64,000 nt of DNA from Pieris napi (Eukaryota > Arthropoda > Insecta > Lepidoptera > Pieridae), in NCBI RefSeq assembly GCF_905475465.1, contig NC_062250.1, forward strand, positions 9,136,501 to 9,200,500. The letters run 5' to 3'. The notes below the pieces were generated by a model, which was not told the DNA's origin, did not search any database, and was given only the letters and a program-made list of their open reading frames with translations. Positions within the stretch are counted from its first letter, which is position 1. The number at the start of each line of letters is the position of its first letter. Made by a program: the position numbers and the translations under genes. Shown here piece by piece: positions 11,495 through 22,290 of this stretch.

Positions 11495-11872
11495 CTATCT
11501 GCCCCCGCGAACTACGTTTCTTCTTAATGTGATTTTACTTAGCCTACCTTTTTCTCTATAAAAACCTCAGAGTTAAGTCATAAGATTTTAATTAACAAAT
11601 AAAAAGTAGGGGTTGATCGTAGAGGGGTGAAAATTAAGTGTTGTATGTATTTTTGTATGCTGCATAATAAAAAAAACTAAAAATTTTATCTAAAAAATAA
11701 AATTTTAGGGATGGACCTCCCTTAACTTTATGGAGTTTGAAACAAATATAGCAGCCAATTCTCAGACTTACTGAATATGCATAAAAATTTCATAAGAATC
11801 GGTCAAGCCGTTTCGGCTCCTCCGAAGAGATATGAGAACGAACATTGTGACACGAGAATGTTATATATTAGA
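11495..11872 (-). mobile_element. Non-autonomous Helitron (family 1, long-tail variant)
   Basis: Same body as the 7,470 copy (ggggttgatcgtagaggggt, gaatcggtcaagccgtttcg, tgtgacacgagaatg...tatatattaga). The 3' end is the variant with a gttcgcgggggca-type terminus, here decayed to an atag end. A + orientation relative with an intact end lies at 30,340-30,837. Confidence 0.75.
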
Positions 11873-12261
11873 TACTGCAGTGATATTTTTTTAAGATAAA
11901 ATATAAAAATAAAGAAAGATCTCATAAATACTTAAATCAGTTAACTAAATTTTTTGCCTTTATTTATAAAGTAACACTTCAGTGATAGGGAAACCCATTT
12001 GAAGCTAAATTACGTTTATGAATATGTAATCTTTTAAGGACTTTAAAAAAACATCAATTAATTTCATCTTCAAGAGCTGTCTTTGATAGCTTGTTCTTAA
12101 TTTAAATTACAAATGTTTGTTTTTCAGAATATTTATTTCACAGACGAGTAGAAAAGTTGAATATTATGACGCGTCTTATCTAATTTGACATTAATTATAG
12201 ATACAGTAACGATACAGATAAGAAATCAGCATTGAAATTCAGTTTTCAGACAATTTAAGTC
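11873..12261. other. AT-rich stretch, no gene seen
   Basis: No recognisable coding or repeat content. Confidence 0.55.
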
Positions 12262-12264
12262 TTA

Positions 12265-13301
12265 CTGTCGCCGCACACGGGCCACACGCCACAGCCACAA
12301 ACGCCGCCACGAGAAGCTAGAAGCGGCTACAAAGGTAGCTGAAGCGCGCGACAGCCACTTGTGGCCGGTGGTCGACACTTGCGGTCGGTGGCTGCTACTT
12401 TTTTAAACACTTGACTGCAGTATCATAATGGACTCTGACGAAGAAGGTTTAATTGCGCTACTTTTGATATAAAGACGTCGTCGTAGAAGGCGAAACCATA
12501 GTTATTGGATACACAGAAAGACATTAAATATCCCCTCACCACGACAGGTCGGTAATCGACAACCATTGAACTATACATGATGAAGCATTTGGCCTCAGTG
12601 AAAATATGATGAGGCCATATTCTGGAAAATACATATTTGGACTTGGACAAAAATGTTTTCAATTATAGGTTAAGCCGTGCCAGACGTTGCATTGAGTGTA
12701 CCTTCGGCGTACTAGCAAACAATTGGAGAATATTACATCGCCTATTAAACACTTCTGTTCATTTCTCAGAAGACATTGTGAAATCTTGTTGCATTTTGCA
12801 CAATTTTATTCGCAAAAGGGATGGTTTCAATTTTCGTCACACTTTGAAAATAGTGGGACTCGAAAATATACAAAATACAGGCTGGCTAGTAACACGAGAT
12901 TTCTTCCCAGGCCTTCACTTTTTCTCCTCTATTACTAAAACTATCACTTTTTGAATCCCAAATCGCAGGACGGGATTGTATCTCTGATATAAATAATTCT
13001 ATATCCATATTTATCTACCTATATGAAACACAGACTACGTGCGTGCGTTACCGTCGAGTTCAGGTTAACTGAGGTAAGGGAGAGAGGGGCGCGGAATCGC
13101 GCGAGTGGCGTGTGGCGGATTTTTGTGTCGGCGTTTAGTGGCCGGTGCGAGCCACAAGAAGCAAGCTGCGACGATTTGTAGCGTGTGGCCGCCACTGGCG
13201 CCAACCGTGTGCGGCGAGTCCATAAAATGTATGAAAATTACAGGAAATATGCCAGTGGCGGCGTTTTGTGGTTGTGGCCGGTGGCCCATGTGCGGGGACC
13301 C
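12265..13301 (+). mobile_element. PIF/Harbinger-type DNA transposon, degenerate
   Basis: The element is bounded by TTA on each side (12,262-12,264 and 13,302-13,304), the 3-bp target duplication typical of PIF/Harbinger. Its ends are imperfect inverted repeats of about 45 bp. The left reads ctgtcgccgcacacgggcca and the complement of the right reads gggtccccgcacatgggcca; both continue into gcc.ca.ccacaaacgccgccac. The termini and subterminal regions are GC-rich (12,270-12,400 and 13,075-13,300), unlike the flanks. Inside is a broken transposase. At about 1.04 kb it is shorter than an autonomous element, and a second Myb-like gene is absent. Confidence 0.85.
12429..12954 (+). pseudogene. Broken PIF/Harbinger transposase (DDE superfamily, HARBI1-like)
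   Basis: A plausible start at 12,429 reads M-D-S-D-E-E-G-L-I-A-L-L-L and soon meets a stop and an Arg-rich R-R-R-R-R-R stretch, as at the N-terminus of HARBI1-like transposases. Most of the catalytic core is deleted. A later segment (about 12,570-12,640) reads E-N-M-M-R-P-Y-S-G-K-Y. After a frame change the open frame 12,637-12,954 gives F-N-Y-R-L-S-R-A-R-R, then F-G-V-L-A-N-N-W-R-I-L and C-C-I-L-H-N-F-I. That is the well-conserved C-terminal signature of DDE_Tnp_4 transposases. Internal deletion, stops and at least one frameshift make it inactive. The family call rests on the C-terminal signature plus the TTA-flanked ends. Confidence 0.85.
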
Positions 13302-13369
13302 TTATTCCGAAAGAGGCTGTAACCGCAGACTTCTTAAGACCCAGACAGACATACTTCTACATTTTTATT

Positions 13370-13400
13370 TTAGGTCTGGGCCTCAGATCTGATCTGAATA
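13370..13400 (-). repeat. SINE tail scrap
   Basis: aggtctgggcctcagatct is the complement of the tail of the Metulj-like SINE. The rest of the element is missing. Confidence 0.45.
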
Positions 13401-13539
13401 TCAACCCGAAATAAATTTGACTGGTAATAAAACCCAGGATCTCGGGTTACTTCATGTCCTATACCAGGTAAATAAATTAATTTTTTTATTTGATTCCATT
13501 CCATTTTCAAACCAATCTTGGATCAACTTGAGACTCACA

Positions 13540-13775
13540 ATATTCTATAGAAGAGTTCATACTAACTTTGGTCATATTACCCGTCACGAACCATATAACC
13601 TGGACAAGCTGGTTGTTGTCGGAAGGGCAAAAGGCCGCGGGGCAGTTCTCACGGGTCATAAGAGCTGCGCTAAGGGAAGCTACAGACCGAACAAAGTGGA
13701 GAGATATCAATAGCAGCAACAGCAGGAATCTTACAGTGACACGACCCTCAGCAATGAAGAATAGAACTTAGAAAA
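13540..13775 (+). pseudogene. C-terminal fragment of a LINE reverse transcriptase (RTE-like)
   Basis: In one frame about 13,560-13,640 reads F-G-H-I-T-R-H-E-P-Y and L-V-V-V-G-R-A-K-G-R. After a one-step frame change it continues R-A-A-L-R-E-A-T-D-R-T-K-W-R-D-I. The pattern FGH(I/V)xR...G(K/R)xxGRR...RWxxxI...A.DRxxWRxl marks the C-terminal end of RTE/CR1-type LINE polymerases, which is abundant in lepidopteran genomes. The tail acacgaccctcagcaatgaa is a known style of end for these proteins. The frameshift makes this a dead fragment and not a host gene. Confidence 0.65.
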
Positions 13776-14415
13776 AGAAAGAAAGAGAAAATCGTTAGAA
13801 AAAAAATAACTGGTATTTTTAACTCAAAACAATTATTGTGGTGACATCATGAATAATGTTGTGTGATAATGGTCAACTCATCAGGTCAGTGCTGCAGCTT
13901 ATTATGTTCTCACGTCATTTTCACACATGTATATTCTTTCTATCACATATTTTGTGTAAGATTTGAGAGATAAGAAAAGAAAAAAATCAAAAAGGATTCG
14001 CGTAAAACACTAATAAAGTTCGTAGAAAAGTAATTTCTTTAGTTTTTATTTTATTTAAGAAAAAACATGCAACAGTTTTCAAAGATATTTTCCCTCGCAT
14101 AAAAAGCATTTCCAATAAAACATTTTTGCTTTGCTAAGCGCTACGTTAAAGTGCATCTCAAATTGGATAATGAATCGAAACCCTATACCGCGGTGATAAA
14201 GTCTATTTTAGTTTAATTCGCGGTCTTGGTGTTTGTACCTCGTAATTACAGGTTTGTCGGTCAAGCAATTTACTTAATGCAGTCGTAAATTTCTATTAAT
14301 GGACCGAGAAAATGTGGGGAATGTGTTTTAAATCGTAAGATTGCTGTAAAATTGAAATAAAACACTTACCACAGCTAATTTGGTATACATAATTTATATT
14401 TAATAGCGACTAATC
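13776..14415. other. AT-rich stretch, no gene seen
   Basis: No frame, repeat partner or RNA gene recognised. Confidence 0.55.
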
Positions 14416-14419
14416 TCGT

Positions 14420-14620
14420 GAGCTTAAAATGGAGTGGGGTGGGACGTATAGCGGGCGTGGACAAAACCCGAAGGCTTGTATGACCTCGGACCAGAACAAA
14501 TGAAGGTCTTGGCTGTCCACCGACGAGATGAAACGATGACATCACACAGCATACAGCTGCAAGTGGATGCCAGTTGAGAGGGGAGAATGGCCCCCTAATG
14601 GAGCCCTAAGTCCAAATATT
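14420..14620 (+). pseudogene. Second LINE polymerase C-terminal fragment
   Basis: The plus strand reads K-W-S-G-V-G-R-I-A-G near 14,428, then in other frames R-W-D-E-T-M-T and S-G-E-R-G-E-W. This fits the KWAGHIARM...RWxDEI...DRxxW pattern of LINE polymerase tails. Frames shift within 200 bp and no intact ORF remains. Family assignment is weaker than for the copy at 13,540. Confidence 0.45.
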
Positions 14621-14884
14621 GATACAAAAGAATGCCTGATCTCGTATTGGCCATTTACAGGGAAGATATAGCGCCTTGCTTATAAAAGTTTAATCTGTTT
14701 TAAATAACAAAAATAAGTACTCTTTTGTCTTGTCTGACACACTGTGATAAAAAGAGACAAATATAAGTACTTTATAAGAAATGAATCAATAATCAAAGCA
14801 CCTCTTAGCGGATAAGCTTACACTGTTAACTGGTTATACCAGACGTTATCAGGTGATACTGGAAAACTGCACTTTTAAATACTA

Positions 14885-15105
14885 GAACTGTTCGTTCCCA
14901 TACTCCTCCGAAACGGCTCGACCGATTCTTATGAAATTTTGTATGAATATTCAGTAAGTCTGAGAATCGGCTACTATCTATTTTGCAAATCCCTAAGTGA
15001 TAAGGGGTGTCCACCTCAATTTTTTTATGATACAGCAAACAAAATTCATACAACCCCTAATTTTAACCCCTCTACGATCAGCTTTTTCTTTGCCGGGTCA
15101 GCTAG
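14885..15105 (+). mobile_element. Non-autonomous Helitron (family 1), 5' truncated
   Basis: It has the body ctccgaaacggctcgaccga, aagtctgagaatcggctact and ttaacccctctacgatcagc. It ends gccgggtcagCTAG followed by t. The usual 5' TC...ctcgtgtcac start is not present. Confidence 0.8.
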
Positions 15106-15397
15106 TTTTATATAATAATACTTTGAATTTGTATTAATAATTGAGATATATATTTTAAAATATAATTGAGCTATTTTTCCGATCGCGCAATTTTCATTAA
15201 ACTTGTTTAAATTGTGTTCAAAGGCTGGATATTAATTACTTGATATTAAAAGCTATATTTGATACCTCAATTATTTCAATAGATATAAATGGCCTTGTAT
15301 TCTCTTGTCTTTAAAATAGGCGATTCTTTTCATTTAATACAATCTGTATTGGGAACAAAATAAAACACACGCTCATTGGTATTCTCTTAGTGTAATA

Positions 15398-15618
15398 TCT
15401 TTATATATATAATTCTTCTGTGAGTGTGTATGTCACTGAACTTCTCTCAAACGACTGGACCGATTTTGATGAAATTTTTTGTGTGTGTTCAAGGGGATCT
15501 GGGAATGGTTTAGATTCACAAATCAGCCCGCCAGATGGCGCTGCAGTCGGTACTTTCATACTTTGCTTTACTAATTGCTTGAAATATCATGCAGGACAAC
15601 GTCTGTCGGGTCCACTAG
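15398..15618 (+). mobile_element. Non-autonomous Helitron (family 2), complete
   Basis: Starts TCTTTATATATATAATTCTT after an a, and ends gtctgtcgggtccaCTAG before a t. This is 221 bp with proper Helitron termini and A|T insertion. The body has actggaccgattttgatgaa, found across lepidopteran Helitron derivatives. The 75-codon frame inside it is not a gene. Confidence 0.85.
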
Positions 15619-15663
15619 TAAATATTATAAAGCGACTAAGCGACTAAGACTTCACGCCAGTTA

Positions 15664-16033
15664 AGCTTAGGTATCCTAGAAAAGCGGTGCCGTTATCCAA
15701 CGGCCGTAATGTAACGTTGGGTGACGTCACCCATACGTTGTCTATAAATAACATCGGAGTAGGTTTCCTAGAGAACGTTGAGTGTCACCGTAACGTCGAG
15801 TAGCGGTGCTGTTATTGGCATGACGGCCGTCATAGCGGTGATAAACATTAGTTCAACGTTTTTCGCGTGTAGCGGTGCCCATATTTAATTAATACCATGA
15901 GTGGAAACGTGACTTGGACGAGCGAAAATGATGCTTTTTTTGCATTATGTTAAAAAGTAAAGACGGCCGTTATTAACAACCGTAAAATGACGGATGTTAG
16001 TTAATGGCACCGCTTTTCTAGGAAACCTAAGCT
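15664..16033. mobile_element. PIF/Harbinger-like MITE with TTA duplication
   Basis: Flanked by TTA (15,661-15,663 and 16,034-16,036). The left end is agcttaggtatcctagaaaa gcggtgcc; the complement of the right end differs from it by one base in this span (agcttaggtttcctag...). The inside is GC-richer with repeated gcggtg and cggccgt motifs. At 15,897 a short frame M-S-G-N-V-T-W-T-S-E-N-D-A-F-F resembles the start of a Myb/SANT-like protein, the second gene carried by Harbinger elements. The 370 bp size and lack of transposase mark it as non-autonomous. Confidence 0.7.
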
Positions 16034-16149
16034 TTATAACTTTTTATGTCAAATCCTACATCGACTCTCTATGGGCTATATGGACGGTTGGAAGATTGAC
16101 GTATCAAATAGTTACCTCGGACGTCGACGTAGAATATGAAATTTCACCC

Positions 16150-16236
16150 GTATCACCTCGACGTCCGTCGTTCCACAACTGAGCGCATTACTGCCATCAC
16201 CACTATGTGGAAACAGCTGCCCACTGAAGTAATTTG
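16150..16236 (+). mobile_element. Jockey/CR1-like LINE scrap
   Basis: Reads cgacgtccgtcgttccacaa and ccactatgtggaaacagctg cccactgaag, i.e. the D-V-R-R-S...M-W-x-Q-L-P-T-E segment of the family, truncated on both sides. Confidence 0.55.
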
Positions 16237-16239
16237 ATA

Positions 16240-16970
16240 AATACATACAATATTTTGATAAATACATTTCATTGGCTCCATTTAAACGTAATTAAACAGA
16301 ACCGTAAAGTTTTGTAGCGATATTAACATCTCAATATCCTTGAAAGTAAATGTGAGAGAAAATCGTGGAATTTTTAAACATTTACGCTTGAAGCCAATAT
16401 TCAGTAAAGTTTGTAACTTTCCCTTAACATAACCATTGAGCTTTACCAAATTACTTAGGGCCCGCCCGATCAGAGTTCGATATTTTTTCGGCTATCGGGA
16501 AACTTTTCAGTCATTATTTTGGGTAGTTCTCGTAGGGTTGCTGCATAGCGATTTTTAGAATGTTAAATGCTCCATTTTATCTACGTATTAAATTGGTTGT
16601 GGGACTCTAAAGGGGTTGTAATATCAAAATCTTGCCTTCGTATCAGTTCACACATGAAGGTTAATCCGAATCCTACGTTCGATTCCTGGCGTTATAATAA
16701 TCGTTTCAGGTAGGCAACTATAAACAACAAAAAAAAAAAAACACGGAAAAATATCCTGCCCTTTACAATAAATAATATAATAGAATAAATATTTTTTTTT
16801 TACGACAGCTTTGTCTTGCATTTTGAATGCCTTTTACTTGGTTGATTAGTTTGCTGTTTGATACTTAAAAAGCCTTTTGTTTAAATAATAAAAGTAATAT
16901 ACTATATAGGAGAGCCCAGGATTACTTTATAACCAGCCCTCCCTATAAGATTATTACATGGTGATACAAA
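16240..16970. other. AT-rich stretch, no gene seen
   Basis: It contains homopolymer A and T runs (16,728-16,740 and 16,791-16,801) and no supported feature. Confidence 0.5.
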
Positions 16971-16974
16971 TAAC

Positions 16975-17098
16975 ATACTTTTTTTTATATAATAGGCGGG
17001 CAAACGAGCCCATAAATGACAGTCATCACACAGCCCATGAACACTCAATTTCAGAGGTGCGTTGCCGGCCTTGCTATCCATTGGCAGCCCTAGCAAAA
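16975..17098 (-). mobile_element. Jockey/CR1-like LINE 3' scrap
   Basis: A T-run, ataataggcgggcaaacgag, and gaggtgcgttgccggccttg. Heavily diverged copy of the 3' UTR and poly(A). Confidence 0.6.
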
Positions 17099-17302
17099 AG
17101 TTTGGAAATCGTCGATATTCACAGAGCTTGTACTTAATCGGCCGAAATTGCTCTTTTTGTATGCATAGGAATGATTTGGTTAATCAGCTGAAAGTATAAC
17201 CAATTTTTTTAAATTATTAGATATTTAAAATATGTATATAACAGTATTTACGAGTCGTTAACGAACAGTTAACGATTAAATTTAGAAAGGGAAACTATTG
17301 GA

Positions 17303-17478
17303 ATAGTGATGACCTAGTGACTTGAGCGACTCTTATACTTGAGATCGTTGGTTCGATCCTCGGCTGTGCACCAATGGACTTTCTGCATATGTGCACATTT
17401 GACACTCGCTATTCTGGTGAAAACAAAGCGAGGAAACTGGTATGCATTCGACTCAAAAATCGTACCTATTTACTTATT
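17303..17478 (+). mobile_element. tRNA-derived SINE (Metulj-like), 3' truncated
   Basis: The head tgatgacctagtgacttgag and box B ggttcgatcctcggctgtgc are visible, then a decayed body. The usual gttgtagcgccactg tail is absent. Confidence 0.7.
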
Positions 17479-17510
17479 AGAAAGAGAATTTTTTTTTAAC
17501 TAAGATGTTC

Positions 17511-18085
17511 AGGTGAAACTTCTTTATCGAGGTTGGAAAAAAATTTAGTGTAACATTTTTTCGTTACGCGTCACATTTTTCCGTTACGCGCCATCTTTTG
17601 AAGTGAAACTTCTTTATCGACGTATGGGAGAAATTTTGTAGCAGGTTACGCGCCATGTTGCTTATCGAAGTCAAACTTCTTTATCGGCGTTGGAAAAAAA
17701 AATTACACACATTTGTCACATTTTTCGGTTAAGCGCCATCTTTTTCTTGTCTCTACCACGGTTGATCCGAAGAGATTCGAAGCCATTAGTAACAAAAATA
17801 TATAGTAACGATAACAATGATAGTAATACTAATAATTCTATTACAATTAATGAAATTCTGTAATAATCTTAGTAGGTACTACATAGTAGAACAGTAATAA
17901 GTTAAAATGAAATAATTGTATTTGTATTCATGTCTATGATAATAAATGCCTTTTGTTAAACTTTATCTAATTTAACTTTATTTAACCAATTTCTGTAAAG
18001 TTGCATATAGTAGATCATTTTTCGAAAAATAAGGTCATAAAGAAGTTTCACTTCTTACGTGTGTACACCTAGTACACGCACACAT
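17511..18085. repeat. Element bounded by gaagtgaaacttc-type palindromes, with internal tandem repeats
   Basis: The left side carries three tandem units starting near 17,511, 17,601 and 17,668. Each begins gtgaaacttctttatcg (the third is gtcaaacttc...), followed by a purine-rich spacer and gttacgcgccatcttt-like sequence. The right end is aagaagtttcacttcttacg then tgtacacctagtacacgcac. Related ends occur at 25,395-25,450, 38,017-38,252 and 42,965-43,060. This is an interspersed, probably non-autonomous element; I cannot assign a superfamily. No ORF is present. Confidence 0.6.
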
Positions 18086-18089
18086 TTTT

Positions 18090-19140
18090 TTTAAATTTAT
18101 GTATCTAAGAACCGCCCACAGCAAATAATAAAACAGTCAATATAAAAAATTCAGAACATATAGTTTCTCCGCAACTCGTACCCATCTATTATAATTAACG
18201 CATCATTAAAATATGTGCCTTTAGAAATATTGAAATGAAAGTTTGAAACCGAGGCACTGCAAAGGCCGAAAAAGGTAAGCGTTCGAAGCGTTGTATGTGA
18301 CATCGTATCGCCAGTTAACTTGGGTTATGGACATAGAAATTAAGAAAGCGACTTTGTAAGCGGATGAAAATCGTTCGCAGGGTGAGTTCACGATGTTATG
18401 TAACTTATGTATTAAATATTGTATATTATTATTCTTAACTTATACATTATCGTATTGGTTTAGTACTGTAAGGATAGTGTATGTGTTTTTGTGAGTAAAT
18501 ATGGTACCTAGAGTAGGTAGAGGATGTTATGGGCGCGGTTCAGAAAAAATCTGATCCAGTGAGGATCTTTGGGATCTTTATAGACCTTCTTTTTGAAGCA
18601 TCCCCAGTAAAAAGTATCATGGATTAATGTCCCGTGTTGAGTATTTATCCAGCAATACTATACAACAAATAGAATGGAAAAATTCTTTCATTTGGAGTTT
18701 TGGAGTTGCCACCAAAAAGTAGCAAAGGGTGTAAGTTTTAGAATTTTCGAAAATTTTGAATATCTCCTAAACCGAGGGACTTTGCTTTATAAAACTTAAT
18801 TTTCTGATGACATGTTAGTCATGTAAGTAACTAACAATGAGTTCTAGGCAAAAGTGATATATATTTGATAATTATTCTGTAAAAAACAAATATATATATA
18901 AAAAAAATATAAAAATTAAAATCTATAAATATTTAAACTTAATCTTGACTTGGTCGCTAGGTGGTGATAAAAGGAGGAGAATATTATCAATAAAATCCTG
19001 AACAAAAATTTGAGTTTCATCTGAGTGTCTGACTGGAGATGTAGGATTTGTCACTGGAAAATAAGGGTCGACGCTCCTGAAAGCCGTGAATTGCTATGAC
19101 AGTTTTTATTATCAACTTAATAGTATCTTACTTAAAGAGC
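18090..19140. other. No gene recognised
   Basis: Mixed AT-rich sequence. Nothing with a partner elsewhere in the window and no long frame. Confidence 0.5.
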
Positions 19141-19141
19141 A

Positions 19142-19422
19142 GAGCAGTGTTGGCCTAGTGGCTTCAGCGTGCGACTCTAATACCTGAGGTCGTAGGTTCA
19201 TTCCCCGTGCACCAATGGACTTTCTTTCTATGTGCGCATTTAACATTTTCTCGAACGGTGAAGGAAAACATCGTGAGGAAACCGACATGTCTTAGATCAA
19301 AAAAGTCGACGGCGTGTGTCAGGCACTGGGGGGTGATCACCTACTTTATTACATTTAAAAATGATCATGAATCAGATTCAGAAATCTGAGGCCAAGACCT
19401 AAAGAGGTTGTAGCGCCATTGT
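19142..19422 (+). mobile_element. tRNA-derived SINE (Metulj-like), near full length
   Basis: agcagtgttggcctagtggc head with box A, slightly damaged box B (ggttcattccccgtgcacc), full body and tail ending gttgtagcgccattg. One of the best-preserved copies. The 60-codon frame within it is SINE sequence. Confidence 0.88.
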
Positions 19423-19424
19423 TT

Positions 19425-20095
19425 CTTTCTATAATGTAAGTAAAATCGTTTTAAATATATACCAGTCTGTACGACTTTCGAAAGAGCCAGGTGTGATCTG
19501 GAGCTCGAGAATGGCATGATATCTGGAGATTGGCTTTCTGATATGTTACTCGAGTACAAATCGCAGCTGGATTTTACCACCGAATTATCAAACATGTCAC
19601 ATAGATGAATAGCACAAGAGATGACGCAGATCCTGCCGTACAACGTATTATTTTTGGAGTAGTCGTCACCCGGGCTGGAGATACCAAAACCCTACCACCA
19701 GTCCCAGCTTAAGTAAATAAAGTCCCTTCTGTTTAGCTTCCCGGCCTTAGATCTGCCTGATGTCATCGTAGCCTATTTATAGGGAACTAAACATATTCTG
19801 TAAATAATAAAAAAAGAACATTAGTAACGATATGTTTTCATTAAACAAACATTCACAAACAAACTGTCTTATTCAAAGATTCCAGATAAATGACACTGTT
19901 TTAACTAAACTCATTTGCCTCTTATAAATTTTGTTTACGAATTGGTGAACGGAAAACGAGTAGTACTTTAAATAAAACCGATGTAGATATATTGAGTCTT
20001 ATAAATAAAACATAAACTAATGTTCGACTGGACTTAAATATATAGCTATCTATTTTTATAATATAAGAAATAAAAAGGGATAGGTATAATAAATT
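19425..20095. other. No gene recognised
   Basis: The 92-codon minus frame at 19,365-19,643 overlaps the SINE end and has no recognisable domain. A GC-richer patch at 19,640-19,790 could be old transposon sequence, but I see no diagnostic motif. Confidence 0.45.
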
Positions 20096-20097
20096 AA

Positions 20098-20352
20098 CGA
20101 CGACGACTCATTGGTCTAGTGGTTAGTACCCCTGACTGCGAATCCTTTGGTCCCGGGTTTGATCCCCGGCTGAGACGATCATCGATGTGATGAGCATTTG
20201 GTGTTGTGCTTAGATCTTGGGTGTTTAAATGTGTATTTATATGTCTATCTATAATATGTATGTATATCCGTTGCCTAGTACCCATAACACAAGCTTCACC
20301 AGCTTAGCATGGGACTAGGTCAATTGGTGTGAATTGTCTTTAAAAAAAAAAT
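20098..20352 (+). mobile_element. Second tRNA-derived SINE family
   Basis: The head actcattggtctagtggtta matches a pol III box A and cccgggtttgatccccggct contains a box B. The unrelated body ends ggactaggtcaattggtgtg aattgtct followed by an A-run at 20,341-20,350. The head looks tRNA-like, but the body does not match the other SINE, so it is a separate family. A real tRNA gene is unlikely because the 3' acceptor half does not close. Confidence 0.75.
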
Positions 20353-20354
20353 TA

Positions 20355-22135
20355 ACTTCGAGTGTAATAAGGTAAGTCTCTTTCTCATGGATAATGAAAG
20401 AAAAAGACAACATCCTCTCGCGCTGATGACTTTTCACGTAGTTGTTACATTCTCTGTCTAAAATCGCTCCGCGTATTACCCTGCGCACACTCACCGTGTT
20501 TTCAGCTTAAGCAAACAGTTCAGTTCACAAAAACGGGTGCATTTCTTTGTGTAGCTGTTCTCTTTATTTTACTTTTAAAATCCCGCCCCTGAAAGTAATA
20601 CGTATGCATTTTATACGTTTAACGTTTTTCGAGCTCAGCCGGTAAAGAGTAGACAGTTTTGGGGAACGGTTTAAATCTTATTCTCTTAAATTGTGTAAGG
20701 TTGAATAATGCGGTTTAGAACTGAATTTAAAGGTGTCACCTATTCGGACATTTCTGAATATTTTAAGAAGATAATAATACCTGTGTTATTCAAGACCTTC
20801 CTCCTTTTTTGCGTGGGACTTAAAAAACGTCACTGTATATTGTAGAAATATATAGTTCATAATAACATATATTTCTAGTATGAATAAAAACATCAGCAAA
20901 GCACCGGTCTTGTGTCGCTTGATTAGGACCGATTTTTTTTTCTTTTCGACCATACCGCCTAGTCTTTCGTAGAATTTTTCCTTTTCGATTAAGACCGAGC
21001 TAACAATTATCTTTATTAGTTAAGTGAGGTGATCATGTCGTAAAATTTGGCGTGTTTTTAATTCTGCCACAGATTATAAAAAAACAATTCTAGCTTTATT
21101 ATTATAGTTACTAAGATAAAACTTTAATAGAAAAATATACAAAAAAATATTATTAATATTTTAAAATATTAATTTTTTTTAAATATTTGTCGCACCCTTG
21201 CTGGCGTATTCTATTCTATTGACGGAGAAAAATGCGCGGTCACAGATTCAAGTATATAAAAGGTCGAATAAAATTATATGACTACTTATAATATATTCAT
21301 TAGAAGGGTTATTTAGAATAAGTTCTAAAAGCCCCGAAAATGTCAAAGGACATTAAACTTGGCCATTTTGTGAACAATTTTAAACTTTAGGCAAGTTATT
21401 AAAAATTAAACCGACCAAATTCATCCCTCACGTATCCCGTTATTTGATAAAGTTCGTAATTACTGTGAATTAAGCAACATTGTGGAAAATTGTGGTTTCA
21501 TCGTAACAACAACACACTCGTATTACTCGCTATGAATTAGTAATGTGCTGGAATGTTCTATATCGTATTATACTAAAAATAAGGTAAATAATGAGTTTTG
21601 TTACCCATGATGTAGGTGAATATCTTTTTCTATTTGACGATTTTGCACAAATGGATTTTTCCGAGTGCGCAATTAACACGCTAGATGTAAATTTCGTAGG
21701 CTGTTCACGTACTGGCCTATAAAAGAAAATGAACAATAGTAAGAAGAATCTAAGGTCTGATTATTTAGTAGTAAGGTTTTTAGACTAAGAAAACGCTAGT
21801 ACATTTATTTGACTAAAATTTGTATATTTTTCTATTTCTTCATTATAATTAAAATAAACCTAGAAACTCCTTGAAGGTGAACTTTATTTATGTTAATGCT
21901 TTACATGTTTTTCATTGAAGATTTTCGCTCGTAAGCACCCATCTAACATATGCAAAATCTAATTATGATTGTTTAATCATGTATGGACCGTGTACTTGCG
22001 TCTCGCTTGCGTTTTCTATGTCCCTTCCATCTTTATTTTAGTATTCCGAAGTAATTTAGTTGTATGAGTTAATGTAATGTAATTTTATAGTTTTTTGAGT
22101 ATAATATGAATAATATAATAAAACATGTGTATAGG
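20355..22135. other. AT-rich stretch, no gene seen
   Basis: A 68-codon minus frame (21,530-21,736) has no recognisable family. Long A/T runs at 20,931-20,945 and 21,100-21,190. Confidence 0.5.
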
Positions 22136-22138
22136 TAT

Positions 22139-22290
22139 AAAGAGTACCGAGAGTTTTCACGCCGGATTTTTCTCTCGGCCTACACCCTCTGTCTTCTTTG
22201 CCGATGAGGGATGCCTACATTCAAATTTAATGACGTGGAATAAGTGATACCTGTATCTTATGTTATATATAAACATATTTTTTATTTTAA
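22139..22290 (+). repeat. Interspersed repeat E (LINE 3' end type)
   Basis: agagtaccgagagttttcac, gccgga.tttttctctcggcc, tacaccctctgtcttctttg and gtggaataagtgatacctgt. A second copy in the same orientation is at 43,799-43,955. The conserved 3' part followed by an A/T-rich end suggests a LINE tail. Confidence 0.65.

Noticed and set aside
13105..13392. 95-codon frame with Cys-rich sequence
   Set aside because: It reads through the GC-rich terminal repeat of the Harbinger element, and overlapping antisense frames look equally open.
20098..20170. Possible tRNA gene
   Set aside because: Boxes A and B are present, but the acceptor stem does not close and a SINE body with an A-run follows.
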